A stretch of 64,000 bases of DNA. Origin: Adiantum capillus-veneris (lineage: Eukaryota > Streptophyta > Polypodiopsida > Polypodiales > Pteridaceae). Below are positions 24,381 to 36,756 of the stretch, piece by piece. The translations under genes and the position numbers were made by a program. The stretch lies in contig CM043970.1 in the NCBI GenBank assembly GCA_014529385.2, positions 44,002,779 to 44,066,778 of the forward strand, written 5' to 3'. The stretch's first letter is position 1, and the number at the start of each line of letters is the position of its first letter. The notes beneath the pieces were generated by a model. It worked only from the letters and a program-made list of their open reading frames with translations. It ran no database searches and was not told where the DNA came from.

Positions 24381-27300
24381 GTTGCTCCAGACAGAATACT
24401 TCATATACGTGATGGATCACTTTTTATTGTCGATTCTGGTGCTACAGGAAATATGACATATCAATCTAAGTGGCTCCATAACTATCATCCACTGCTAGTT
24501 CAACGTGTTGTTTATCTTGCTGATGATACAACTTGTCAAGTAAAGGGTATTGGAGACTTATATCTTGGTACCTTATCTTCTTCCACTCGAATTTTGCGAG
24601 GAGTATTACATGTACCAGATCTTCAACGTAATCTTCTTTCAGTTGCTAGACTTGTCGATCTTGGTCTATTTGTCGGATTTGATCATACCAAATTCCGAAT
24701 TGAGAAAGATGGACAGACTATAGCCACTGCTCCTCGAAACGGTGCTGTAGCAAATATTGTCACTGCTCCAGGTGATCATGATTGCAAAGTATGGCATCAC
24801 CGTTTTGTTCATGCTGATTTCTCAAAACTCCTTGATCTTCAACGTCGTGATCTTGTTCATGGCATGGATCTTAAAGCCCATCCCCATATGGGAATTTGTG
24901 AATTTTGTGCTCTTGGGAAACACAATCGTAAATCCTTTCCGCTTTCAAATACAACTCATTCTTATGACATATTGGATCTTGTTCATACTAATATATGTGG
25001 ACCTCTACCTTCTTCGAGATCACAATAACGCTACTTCATTACTTTCATTGATGATTTCTCAAGGTATACGACTGTATTTCTACTTAGACAAAAATCTGAA
25101 GCCTTATCTGTTTTCAAACAGTTCCACAAGGCTGCGGAACTTCAAACTGGTCGTCGCCTTAAGAAGCTTCGTAGTGACAACAAAACGATGTTACTGAACG
25201 AAAGAATCGCCTCAACAAAACGGTGTTGCTGAACGAAAGAATCACACTATTCTCAATGTTGTAAGATGTATGTTGATTCATTCTGGCTTATCTCGTGTTT
25301 TTTGGGCTGAAGCTACTTTGATAGCAGCATTTATTCAGAATCATCTTCCTGCTAGTGCACCCTCTGGTAAGATACCCATCACAGCATGGACAGGTGACAT
25401 TCCTTCTGTATCTCATTTTCGAACCTTTGCATGTATTGTTATATTCATGTTCCCAAAGAAACACGAACAAAGCTTGATTCTCCTGGTCTTAAAGTTATTT
25501 TTATTGGATATTCTGACACTTCCAAAGGCTACAAATTCTATGACCCTTCCTCCAAGAAAGTAATTGTGAATCGTGATGCTACTTTTAATGAACAGCTTAT
25601 GGGAGGCTCATGGTCCATGGATGATTCTGATGATACTAAATCATTGCTTCAGGCTTTTCCATTTCTTTCAGAAGATGAAACTCTTCCTATAGAGCAACTT
25701 TCCTCTTCACAACCATCCATTCCAAATGTTGCGAATGATGATATTGATACTTTTGTTGATCTGCCTATTGATTTTGAACATGGCTCATGTCATGTTTATG
25801 ATGACGATATTGCTGATAATGCTTTTTGTACTTCTGAAGATCTCGCGCGTTACTTATGATGAAGCTATCTCTTCACCACAAAAGGATCAATGGAAAGAGG
25901 CTATGGAAGCAGAGTACAATTCTCTTATCTCTAAAGGTACATGGATACTAACTGAATTACCTCCTGGTCGTACAGCTATTAAATGTAAGTGGGTGTATAA
26001 GACAAAAGTAAAATCAGATGGATTTTTTGACAAGTTCAAGGCACGTTTAGTTGCAAAAGGTTACTCCCAAGTAGCTGGTGTTGATTATCAAGAGACTTTT
26101 TCACCAGTTGTTCGCATTACAAGTGTTCGAGTTTTATTGGCATTTGCTGTTCAATTTGATTTAGAAGGTCATCAAATGGATGTGCGAACTGCTTTTCTTA
26201 ATGGTGACTTGGAAGAGGAAATTTATATGGAACAACTAGAAGGGTTTGTTATTCTAGGTAAAGAAGACCTTGTTGCTCAACTCCATAAGGTACTATATGG
26301 TCTCAAACAAGCTTCGCGAGCCTGGTATACAAAATTTGATCTTTTTCTCACCTCTAAAGGATTCATCTCTTGCTCGTCAGACCCCAACTTATACATAAAA
26401 CGCCAAGGTAGCAGTTTTATGATTCTTGCTCTTTATGTGGATGATACCATCCTTGTTTCCAATGATTTGGGATTTCTTCAGCAAGTGAAAAACTTATTGT
26501 CTTCTGCATTCGATATGGTGGATCTTAGAGAGATTCACTCTTGTCTTGGCATTCAAATCCAACGGAACCGTACAAAAGGTATTTTATTCCTTCGACAGTC
26601 AAAGTTTATTGCAGATACTATTCAAAAATTTGGTATGGAATCTGCACATTCAGCCAACACACCTTGTCTTGCGAGCTCTACGAAGAATACTTCTAACAAT
26701 GGCGGTCAACTTCTCACAAATCAACCTTATGCTAACTTGATTGGATGTCTTCAGTTTTTTGGCATGAACACTCGTCCTGATATTCTGTTTGCTGCTAATT
26801 ATATTGGACAACATCTTGCATGTCCTTCTCTTCAGCATTGGTCTGCTGCAAAGCGTATATTGAAATACTTGAAAGGCACTACAGATTTTGGTTTAGTCTA
26901 TCGACAACAACTCACATCGGATTCTATGCAATCTCTTTCTCTTTTGGGTTACAGAGATGCAGACTGGGCAAGCTCACATTTATCTATGCGATCTACTGGT
27001 GGAAATTGCTTCTTTATAAATGGTTGTCTTGTTTCTTGGACCGGCAAGAAACAAAGTTGTGTTGCAGTTTCTACCACTAAGTCAGAATATGTTGCAGCGT
27101 CACTTGTAGCTCGTGAGTTGATTTGGCTTTGACAAATGCTGGTCGATATTGGTCACTCTCCTCTTTCTAGCACACCCTTGCGGTGTGACAACCAAAGTGC
27201 TATTAGTCTTGCAAAAGACTATGTTCAACATAATAAGTCAAAGCACATTGCTGTCCATTATCATTATGTCAGGTATGAAGTACGCAAAGGAACCATTATG

Positions 27301-27390
27301 GTTGAACACTATCCAAGTGACCAGATGATTGCATAGATTTTGACCAAAGGCCTCAATGAGTCACATTTCATCCTCTTGCGCTCGGAGCTT
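24381..27390 (+). pseudogene. pol remnant of copia B: protease, integrase, RT, RNase H
   Basis: Protease FIVDSGATGNMT near 24420. Integrase zinc region WHHRFVHADF...CEFCALGKH near 24790-24925, a TAA at about 25026, then FITFIDDFSR and LRSDN. The integrase core is then damaged: codons normally between the second Asp and the catalytic Glu are missing, and a 34-bp block around GTTGCTGAACGAAAGAATC is duplicated (25184-25253). RT runs open from 25860 to 27132: KWVYKTKVKSDG, LDVRT-like MDVRTAFLNGDL and LYVDDTILVS. RNase H follows (DADWASS, TTKSEYVA), interrupted by TGA at 27130 and TAG at 27334. Several frameshifts separate the blocks. Confidence 0.92.
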
Positions 27391-27670
27391 AGAGTTGCTT
27401 CGGCCTCACTCTTTCTAGATTAGCTTCTTTGCTATTGTAATAGCTTTGTACATATGACATTGTAATCTTTTAGGTACCATGCACTATGGACACTCCACAT
27501 TTGCACCTTGTGATATCTAAGTCACTTGAATATTTGTACATAGATGCACAATTCACTTTCACATCATCACCGCTGGTTCATATTTCACATTGTATAGGGG
27601 CTTGGGTTTTTCCCTTGAACTCCCCAAGGGTTTTTTCATCCAAAGCTAGAGACCTTTGTTTGAGTGGGGG

Positions 27671-27812
27671 TGTTGGAGCTATATATGGCTCACCTACTGA
27701 ACTTGGTCTCACCTATATATTTGTATCTTGTGCTTAATATGAATCGGTCTTTGGGAGCGTATATGGTGTGTCTCTTGTCACGTCTCTCTCGCTTTCTCTC
27801 TACATCTCAACA
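27671..27812 (+). repeat. 3' LTR of copia B
   Basis: 142 bp, preceded by the polypurine tract GAGTGGGGG (27662-27670) and ending CAACA at the altered target duplication. Confidence 0.93.
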
Positions 27813-27817
27813 ATGAG

Positions 27818-29387
27818 ACCAGACAGTAGCCAGCTATCACTCCACTCCTGTTTATCGCTTACAGCCTGGGTCATCAAGGATTGTAATAGTACAAGATCCG
27901 TGAGTCGTAAGCGCAGAAGCCGCTAGTTAGTGTAAACACCTTTCTTAAACAGAAGGTAGAGTGCGATAGAGCATCCAAAAGGACAGGGTCACAATATGCA
28001 GGCGGTAGCAAGAACACGCTATACCGATGATACAAAAGGTTAGGGTTAATAGGCAGCATGGACTCACTATTATAATAATTACAAAAATTAGGCTAAAAAT
28101 GAATCCCATTACCATTTATTACTAGTGAAAAAAATAAGAGAAATAGTAAGTGGCAGTAGCTAGTTAAGACTTTTTTTAACTAAAGCCGAAGCCCGCCTCA
28201 AAAGATTTTTTATGCGGTAAGGACTCCGATATTAGAAGGATTCTGACGAATAATTACCAATAATATCGACATATTATAAGAGACTAATATCAGTCGGATT
28301 GCCAAATAGGTATGTTCCAAGGGGAATATATGGCATGAAAAAAAGTTACAGTGTTACAATATTCAAGAAGTGAGGGCACATAAGGAGGGTATTTAGTACA
28401 GATAAGATCCAAAAAGAGGTTGCAATGAGGGTCTATATAAGACAGGCATATTCTATCACAGAATGCATTGTAACCAACTTGGACACTTCTTATCTTACCA
28501 GCAGCTTACAAGTTTCTTCCATAGCTTGTCTTTAGCTGCGTCTTTATACTTTATCAGCTATGGCTTATATTCAAGATTAAGCATTAGCGATATCTCTTGC
28601 TCATTTGCAGCAGTCAAGAGAGTCAATCTGGGAGACCACCATACTCCATTATGAGCATCTTCTAGTCCCTCAATTAGGAACATCTGTACGAAATGGTGGA
28701 CATATCAAAATAGAATAACACGGGTGACCCTGTGGGGTTGAGAACACTTCAAGAATAACATCCATCTGGCGATGGTCAGGGAAGCCCTAGGTATAGGGAC
28801 ACAGTATTATAATAATGGACACTTAATAAAACGTGGATTTATTGATCGGTTATATTTGCTAGCACAGTTTCTACCACATCATAAAATATATTTGTATCCT
28901 CATTTGGCATACCCTTACGAGGATACTTTAACCAGACACCCTATACCAAAGAGTTTGGAGTGATTTTAGCTAACCATATCTTACCTTTGGCTGAGCGCAC
29001 AAACATTTGTTGCTATTGTGATAGCTGCCTATGTGATCATGTAATGGATAGGTTAAATGAGATGTAATGGTGAAAAAAAGAAAAACGTTTTATAGACTCA
29101 ACGCCATTCTTTTTCATTATAATTATTTGTAGTGAAACATGAGTAAGGATCAATGCAATTGTGTGTTTGTGTGTGTGTGTGTGTATGCCCACTCATTTCC
29201 AGGCACCATATTCTATGAGGTAGTAGACCCCAAGAAAATGGGCCTACTACCTTGACAAGAGAAAAAAAGCTTTCGAAAAGAAAGGGTTTTCCTTACAAAA
29301 ATATTTATTGATATGTATTTTTTTTCTGGTTTAATGAGACTATTCAAGTTTTGTAGGTCATACTTAAGGCCGGACCATTTACGCATT
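27818..29387. other. Low-coding D1 segment with a TATA-like site and small open frames
   Basis: Matches 58590-60158. A TATA-like GTCTATATAAGA lies at about 28431. Downstream on the plus strand are two short frames, at 28463-28654 and 28772-28963 (ending RHPIPKSLE). These are also in D2 with few changes. No known family was recognised. A GT microsatellite lies at 29166-29184. The minus strand of the right end leads into the RT remnant. Confidence 0.45.
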
Positions 29388-29549
29388 TTTAAGGAATTGT
29401 AGATACATGCAACAAGGTCTTTCCATTATTGATAAACTTGGTAATCAGAGTGTTGATTTCTTCATATGCTGAAAAGCTGTCTAACGAGGCATAAACTATA
29501 AGGAACATCATTCCTAGACATATGTGTAAGGAGTTTTTAAAGGGTCTAT
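29388..29549 (-). pseudogene. C-terminal part of the D1 reverse transcriptase remnant
   Basis: Minus-strand frame from the gypsy C insertion point to a stop: RPFKNSL, then YEEINTLITKFINNG. It is the direct continuation of the frame at 40870-41275 once gypsy C is removed, and equals the end of the D2 frame at 60159. In the family this region corresponds to the RT thumb. Confidence 0.7.
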
Positions 29550-30669
29550 TGTCACGGGAACCGAATAATAGAGATAGACAGCAAAACAGAGGAAGAAATA
29601 TTTGTATTGATAGTGTTTGATACAACAGAGGAGCAAAATATATATGGGCGCACTCCGTTGTACGGAGCTCGAACCTCCCGACCACCCCCGAGCTTCAATT
29701 CGCTTGCATGCAGCGTCTCACTCGCACTCGCACTCGCACTCGCACTCTCACTCTCACTCGCACTCGCAGAAGAGAGAATGGTGAATGATCCCCAAACGCA
29801 CCACCCGTCGTGCTTTTATCCTTCTTTTCCTTGAGAAGCCTGCACGATTTTCGTACCAAGTATACCTGTGAGAATAATATAAGAACGTGATCGCTAAGCG
29901 ATCCGTAAAGGTTAGATTTCTATCATGACACTTTGCAGAGATCCTGTTTCACACATTGATTTCTGCATCGCCTACAAAATAGCCAAAAGAACATACTCGT
30001 GCAACCAATTCAACATGATAATCAAAGTAAAAAAACATAATTATATATCTTCATAATCTCAATTGTCATACTCTACCATGAAGAAACAATCCACTTCTTG
30101 GTTGATAGCAGGGAGAACTGTATGATGTTGTATGTCTGTTTGTCCCTGTGTACACTACACTGCTGCTGCCTTCTGTTTGTTTTCATCATAACTTTTACAA
30201 ACAAACTCAGAACAGAGCAATCCAGGTACTCAAAACGACGGGAATAGGTCTGGTCTACAAGAGAGCGCGGACAGAATTACGAAAAACGTCTCTGTTTGGT
30301 TAAAAATGCAACTTTTAGGTCGCGACTCATAAAACCTCTATTTTTGGGTCTCCACTACTTTTACAACTTATTTTAAGCCTACCCATGCATTTTAAGCTAA
30401 AACACATAAATATAAAACATTGATATTAATAAAAATCTCAATTTTACTGTTCATAGACAGACTATCTGTTATTCATTAATCTTTATCAAATCCATCTTTA
30501 GTGTATTATTTAAAAATATATATATATATGTTCTCTCTTAATATCTCAACTCATTCGTATAAGCTCTATTTAATAGACTATTCAACAATCTTTCAAATCG
30601 TACTAACGAAAGATATGCCCTGCTACATTCTTTTCGACTTTAAGAACTTCAAAGACTAGTCCTATTACA
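29550..30669 (-). repeat. 3' LTR of gypsy C
   Basis: TGTCACGGGAACC...CCTATTACA on the plus strand. It contains a variable (CACTCG)n tract at 29725-29768 that is longer than in the other LTR. Confidence 0.92.
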
Positions 30670-30709
30670 TTCTCCCCTTATCAAAATTAACTGTGTCCTC
30701 AGAGTTGGT

Positions 30710-31578
30710 CTAAAGAGAGGAAAATTCTCTTTGCAAAACACTAAGATCAACCCATGATGCATCCTCTACTGGATAGTTCTGACACTTAACCAAAACTTCT
30801 ACAATGTCTCTATTTCTCAGATGTTTAAAACGCCTATCTAGTACTAAGTCTGGTTCTACAGTCAATGGTCCGTCATCTTTCAACTTAAAGTTGTCCTCTA
30901 AAACATGATGCACATTAGGAACATACTTTTTCAATAAACTCACATAGAATACATGATGCACTTTAACATGAGAAGGCAATTCCAATTTGTAACCTAATGA
31001 ACCAATGCGCTTCAAAATTTTAAATGGACCAACAAATCGTGGAGACAATCTTCTATCATTTCCAAGTATCAAACAAGACATCTCAAGAATAACCTTTAAA
31101 AAACCATATCACCAGTTTCATACTCCACAACACGATGTTTCTTGTCATAATACAGTTTATGTCTCTTTTGAGATTCTCTAATATTCCCCCTGATTTTGGC
31201 CAACTCGCTATCCATTTTCTCAAGCATCTCACGTGACAGTTCTACCTTATTCCTCGAATTAAGAAAATGAATAGGTGTAGGATAGTTATAGCCATACATT
31301 GCCTCAAACAGAGTCATCCTAATAGATGAATGATATGAACTGTTATATGCAAATTCAACCACCAAAGGCAGATATTCATTCCAATTAGATTGGTTTTCAT
31401 TGACATACATTTGTAACATATCTTCTAGAATACGATTCACTCTCTCCGTTTCCCCATCTGTTTGAGGATGAAAAGCAGTAGACATGCGTAACTGGGTACC
31501 TATAGAGTCAAAAGTCGCTCTCCAGAAATGAGAAGTGAACTTAGAATCTCTGTCAGACACTATGCTCTTGGGCATGCC
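30710..31578 (-). pseudogene. gypsy C pol, 3' part: integrase core end and chromodomain-like tail
   Basis: Starting at the copia D insertion point: PKSIVSDRDSKFTSHFW and HPQTDGETERVNR (the D and E of the integrase catalytic triad). After a frame break near 31090 come FVGPFKILKRIGSLGYKLEL and a chromodomain-like end (VEVLVKCQNYPVEDASWV), stopping at 30710. In active relatives this C-terminus targets integration to heterochromatin. The 5' half of the same gene lies at 36757-38650. Confidence 0.9.
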
Positions 31579-31805
31579 TGTTGGAATTAGGGTTGCAGAG
31601 AAACACACACAGCTTGGAGAAGACGAAGGAAGCTCAAGGCACACAATAGAGAGTGTGTTACTTAGTGTGCAATAGAAAGATAGATAGCCCTAGAGTGATG
31701 GGCGTATATACAATGCACGGGGGAAAAAACCTCCTAAAGAGGGAAAAAATGCCCCGGCGATCCTAGTGTGTTCACACACATCACTACCACATGTATATGG
31801 TAACA
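31579..31805 (-). repeat. 3' LTR of copia D
   Basis: TGTTGGAATTAGGG...TATGGTAACA on the plus strand, 227 bp. The inner side carries the polypurine tract. Confidence 0.95.
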
Positions 31806-31880
31806 AATCCCCCCTGGAGTGATGCGGTGAACGAGAGCTGGCACATGAGTAAAGGGAAGTGCCATGCCCTGAGGACAGGA

Positions 31881-34800
31881 TCAGTCCACAAAGGGGAGTA
31901 AGCCCAAAGCTTTGCGGAAAGCTTCAAGCTTCTCACGAGACAATGCCTTTGTGAAAAGATCTGCAAGGTTGTCCTGTGTTGGCACATAAGCCAAGCTGAT
32001 CTCTCCTGCTGAGAGCCTCTCCCTGACATAGTGGTAATGCACCTCAATGTGCTTTGTGCGAGCATGAAAAACTGGGTTCCTCGCAACTGTCAATGCGCTC
32101 TGACTGTCAGTGTAGATAGTGTTGGCAGTGTCCTGTCCAACACCCAAGTCAGCCATAAGGCGTCTGAGCCATACACACTCAACCGTAGCTGTGAAGACTG
32201 CCCTGTACTCAGCCTCACAACTCGAAGTGGCCACAGTAGGTTGCTTCTTGCTCAACCATGATATACATGAACTGCCAAGCATGAAACAAAAACCACTTGT
32301 GGACACTCGCGTGTCAAAACAACCAGCCCAATCTGAGTCCGAAAAAGCATGTAAGTCTGGCGGCAATGATCCCCCCTTGGGATAAAACAAGCCAAGATGT
32401 AAAGTGCCACTAAGGTAGCGGAAAATCCTCTTGACAGCCTGCCAATGCTTAGACCCTGGGCTATGCATAAATCTGCTGACCTGCGAGACTGCAAACTGAA
32501 TATCTGGCCTCGTGTTGCATACATAAATGAGGCAGCCAACAGCAGTTTGGTAAAGAGTGACATCAGCAGGATCGCCAGCATCATGTAGACTCAACTTCAA
32601 ACCTGTTTCCATGGGAGTGGCAATAGGTTTGCAATCCTCAAGTCCAAACTTACATAGCAATGTCTCTATGTAACTTTTCTGACACAAGGCAATACCACCA
32701 TCACACTGCTTAAACTGTATACCCAAGTAATGATGCAACAGCCCCAAATCTTTCATCTTGAAAGTAGCATTCAAATCAGCCTTAAATTCAGCAATATGTC
32801 TCTCATTTGGTCCAGTGATCAGCAAATCATCAACATAAAGAACCACAATGAGAAATACATCATCCTCACGCTTTACATACAATGTGCTTTCTGTTGGACT
32901 GTTACGAAAGCCTCGTTTAACCAAATGAGTGTCAGCTTTCTCATACCAAGCACGAGGAGATTGCTTCAACCCATACAAAGCCTTCTTACATTTGCACACT
33001 TTGTCCTCTTGTCCTTTTATGACAAAACCGCGAGGCTGCGTTACATAAACTTCCTCAAATATGTCACCATTCAAGAAAGCAGTAACAATGTCTGATTGAT
33101 GTACATCCCAACCAAAATGAGCTGCCAATGCACATAGAAAACGCACAGTAGTCATACGACAAGTGGGAGCAAAAGTCTCTTCATAATCTATGCCTTTTTG
33201 TTGTGCATAACCCTTTGCAACAAGTCGAGCCTTATGGCGATCGATCTCACCATCCGGCTTGCGTTTCAACTTGTAAACCCACTTCGTACCAATGGCCTTT
33301 TTGCCAGGAGGCAAATCACATAAAGTCCATGTGTCATTCTCTATAAGTGCATCATATTCTGATTTCATGGCAGCAATCCAATTTTCTGAATTCTGTGCTT
33401 CATCAAAAGACAGAGGCTCCTCAACATCATGTAAACTAGACACAGCCAAAGCATAACAATCTGATGCATAAGATGCATGGCGAGAGCCTGAACGAGTACG
33501 ACTAGATAAAGGTGCATCCAATTTACTGTCACGCAAAGTGTGCACCAGCCATTTTGGCATACCTCTAGCCTGCTCATTTTCAGCCCTTTCCTCATCAAGT
33601 ACATCATGTACATCTGCATCAGTAATAGGCTGTTCTAAAACATTTTCAGAAACCCCCATAGGCTGTACATTTGCCTCATTGGAACTTACATTCGTATTTC
33701 CACCACTGAAAAGAGGCAACAAAGTGTCATAAATGTCCTGTGAGCTTACATTACTGTCTCTAGTACATGACAGCAAGGGTTGAACAGAATCTTCCACAAA
33801 CACTACATCCCGTGAAACCAAAATACGTTTTGTTTGCGGATGATACAACCTGTAACCTTTGCTTTCAGCACTATAACCAACAAAAATACATTTGACAGCC
33901 TTATCATCCAATTTTCTGCGCTGCACTTGTGGCACCAAAGCATATGCCAAACAGCCAAAAACACGCATGTGCTCAATAGAAGGTTTTCTATCATGCCATG
34001 CTTCATATGGAGTAATAGACTGCAAAGCTTTCGTAGGATACCTGTTAAGTACATAAGTGGCACACATGATGGCCTCAAGCCAAAAAGAATGCGGCAAAGC
34101 TTGACTTTTGACCATACATCGTGCCATTTCCGTTAGTGACCTGTTTTTCCTCTCAGCAACACCATTTTGCTGAGGTGTATAAGGCACTGTACATTGGTGT
34201 TTTATCCCACGACTAGCCAGAAATGCATTAAATTCATGAGACATATACTCCCCCCCTCGATCGGAACGGAGGGTGCCCATAGTACATTTTGAGACATTTT
34301 CAGCCATAGCCAAAAAAATTTTGAAGCACATAAAAACTTCGGACTTCGCTTTAAGCGGAAATACCCACGCATGCCTGGAGTAATCATCAATGAAAGTCAC
34401 GAAGTACAGGTAATTGCCCAAGGACGGAGTTTGCATGGGCCCACAAACGTCACTATGCACAAGCTGCAACCTGCATGTAGCCCTAACTGAACCATCCTTT
34501 GGAAACTTAGAACGCTACATTTTACCCAGAATACAGCCTTCACAAACATGTTTGATAGGTGCTTCAAGAGGCGGCAAAGAAGCAACCATATCAGATTTCT
34601 GCAAACGCAGCAAACTGGCAAAATTCAGATGACCAAAACGTGGATGCCAAAGTTTTGCATCTGAAATAGCCCTTGAATCTGCAACAGCATTTGCAAAATT
34701 TTGTCCACACTTGTCATACAAAGTGAGCTTATACAGCCCACGGCACAAAAGCCTAGATGCAACAATTTCATCACCAAAACTGAGATCATGAACTGTACAT

Positions 34801-36167
34801 CTGTCATCCACAAATTTGACTACAAGTCCAAGTCTAGCAAGTGCGGATACAGACAATAGATTCTTCTTGATCCCAGGTACATAAAGTGCATCAACAAGTG
34901 TGAAGGAACTGCCATTAGCAGCAGTGAGCACAATCTTTCCAACTCCCTGAACTGGATAAGAGGCGTTGTTGGCACAAGTGACTGAATTCCCATGAGGGAC
35001 AGACTCGAGAGAGGTAAACAATTCACGATGTGAGGTAATGTGCTTTGTAGCACCACTGTCGAAATACCACACATGTGAATCTGCAGCAACTGACAAGCAT
35101 GCATCATGGACAGCAGGATTGTAAGTGCACTCTGCGCTAAAAGCCCATTCTGCATCAACATCAGCATCACAATCTCCTTTCACAGAAGACTCAACAATGG
35201 CTGCATTTGTAGTGGAACCAGCATTTGCAGTGGAACCACCCTCTTTCTTCTTAGCCTCTTTGGCCTTCAACATAGGACACGACTTGATCAAGTGATCATT
35301 GGCTTTACAATAATGGCAACGCATCTTCTTTTTGCCCTTATCACCAGAATTGCCAGACGAAGTGCTGCCAGCAGAAGCATTAGGAACAGAATTTTTGCCA
35401 CTCGCAGCAGAACCATAAGAAGTGGCTGTATTACTGTTACCACCCTTTCTTTGAGAAGCAATAAAAGCCTGTTCAACTGCACGCTGCCTAGTCCTGTTTT
35501 TTCTAGAAAGTGACTCTTGCAACAGCAATGTGCATAATGCATCAAACTTGACAACTTCAGGATTTCCTTGGGTCATCAATCTCCAAGTACTAGCAAAAGT
35601 CTGGTAGGAATCTGGTAAGGCATCAAGAACAGTCTGCACAAGGGAACTGTCAGAAATGACTTCACCTGCAGAAATGAGTTGCTCATTGATATCCTTGACA
35701 CTAGCAAGGAAAGTGTCCATATCATCTTCCTCATGCATAATCTTCGACTCTAGCTCTTTACGCAGCAAAGCAATTTTAGCCTCATTGCGGCTTGCATAAA
35801 GACCTGCTAGAATATCCCAAGCCTGTTTTGCAGATTTTGCTGAACGGATGTGAGGAATAATGGTGCGCTTCACAGACAACGCAATCAATGCATGAGCCTG
35901 CCCATCCTTAACATCCCAACGAGCTTGTTCTGTTGTAGGCAAAACAACTCTAACAGCTGCAATCCTTGCAGCAAGACCTGCAACATCCTCAACATCGCCT
36001 ACATCTTCAGAACCAGGACGTACATCAATGCCCTGCACAATGTTCCAGACACCTTTTGACACAAGAACATGTTGCATCATATAAGCCCACATAGGGTAGT
36101 TGTCCCCATCCAACCTGTCCTCAGCAGCAAACATCTTGAACACATCTGTGTTGTTGTTGTCAGCCAT
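31881..36167 (-). pseudogene. gag-pol polyprotein of copia D, interrupted by one TAG
   Basis: One frame from the Met at 36167 (MADNNNTDVFK) to the TAA/TGA-type end at 31881, about 1428 codons with one internal stop (TAG at 34515-34517). The frame is open 20 codons further upstream, but MADNNN fits the usual copia Gag start. From the Met: Gag with CCHC knuckle near residues 284-297 (CHYCKANDHLIKSC), protease DSGATKHIT near 370, integrase zinc region WHPRFGHLNF...CEGCILGK near 507-548, then the stop. After the stop come HSDVCGP, LRSDRGGEY and NGVAERKNR (integrase core), RT with HKARLVAKGYAQ and VLYVDDLLITG, and RNase H with SDSDWAGC and TKHIEVHYHYVRE. The stop lies between conserved residues, where a Gln codon (CAG) would fit. 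Confidence 0.95.
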
Positions 36168-36515
36168 GGTAAATGCTGCACCTGATGTGAAAACTGCCCG
36201 AAAATAGGAGAAATGGAGCGGGAACAACTTGTGCTATATAGCACAAACCGTAGAAGACTATAAGGCACCTGTTATGCAGAAAACGGCACTGACAGAAAAT
36301 CTGCACAAAATGACGAAATAACCTGTGCAGTACTGCCCGTAGTGGAAACGGAGGCCGAAATGAGCCCAAATCAAAATTCTGAGCAGACCAAGCTCTTAGA
36401 GCTCTCCCAAAATATTTGTCGACCTGCGAACGCTTGCCAAAGCTCACTGAAATCGAAGAAAGTGAGCAGGCGTGTGCTGGAGCAGCTGGCGACTAAGCTC
36501 GGGAGGACGTGACCT

Positions 36516-36527
36516 GCTCTGATACCA
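36516..36527 (-). other. Primer-binding site of copia D
   Basis: Minus-strand TGGTATCAGAGC, separated by two bases (AT) from the LTR end at 36530. Confidence 0.93.
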
Positions 36528-36529
36528 AT

Positions 36530-36756
36530 TGTTGGAATTAGGGTTGCAGAGAAACACACACAGCTTGGAGAAGACGAAGGAAGCTCAAGGCACACAATAG
36601 AGAGTGTGTTACTTAGTGTGCAATAGAAAGATAGATAGCCCTAGAGTGATGGGCGTATATACAATGCACGGGGGAAAAAACCTCCTAAAGAGGGAAAAAA
36701 TGCCCCGGCGGTCCTAGTGTGTTCACACACATCACTACCACATGTATATGGTAACA
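36530..36756 (-). repeat. 5' LTR of copia D
   Basis: 227 bp, differing from 31579-31805 at about one base; followed on the plus strand by the ATGCC target duplication. Confidence 0.95.

Larger units (their letters stand above)
22413..27812 (+). mobile_element. Ty1/copia retrotransposon B (decayed, complete ends)
   Basis: 5.4 kb with 143/142-bp LTRs, PBS, gag, protease, integrase, RT, RNase H and polypurine tract. Integrase before RT defines Ty1/copia. It is flanked by ATAAG (22408-22412) and ATGAG (27813-27817), a 5-bp target duplication with one substitution. The D2 copy near 58588 has the uninterrupted site (GTGATAAGACCAGACAG), which proves the insertion. LTRs differ at about seven or eight positions, consistent with the altered duplication and broken frames. 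Confidence 0.95.
31579..36756 (-). mobile_element. Ty1/copia retrotransposon D (young, one nonsense codon)
   Basis: 5178 bp with identical-length LTRs (227 bp) differing at about one position (A at about 31770, G at about 36721). It has a PBS, a single long gag-pol frame on the minus strand and a polypurine tract (CCAGGGGGGGATT, minus, beside 31805). It is flanked by ATGCC at 31574-31578 and 36757-36761, a perfect 5-bp target duplication inside the integrase gene of gypsy C. Near-identical LTRs and an almost open frame mark it as the most recent insertion in the window. Confidence 0.97.

Noticed and set aside
28431-29200. Endogenous pararetrovirus promoter and leader (TATA followed by small ORFs)
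   Set aside because: No movement, coat or pararetroviral RT motif lies in the same orientation. The nearby RT is on the other strand and of another type.
32730-33095. Plus-strand frames inside copia D
   Set aside because: These are antisense shadows of the long minus-strand polyprotein frame.
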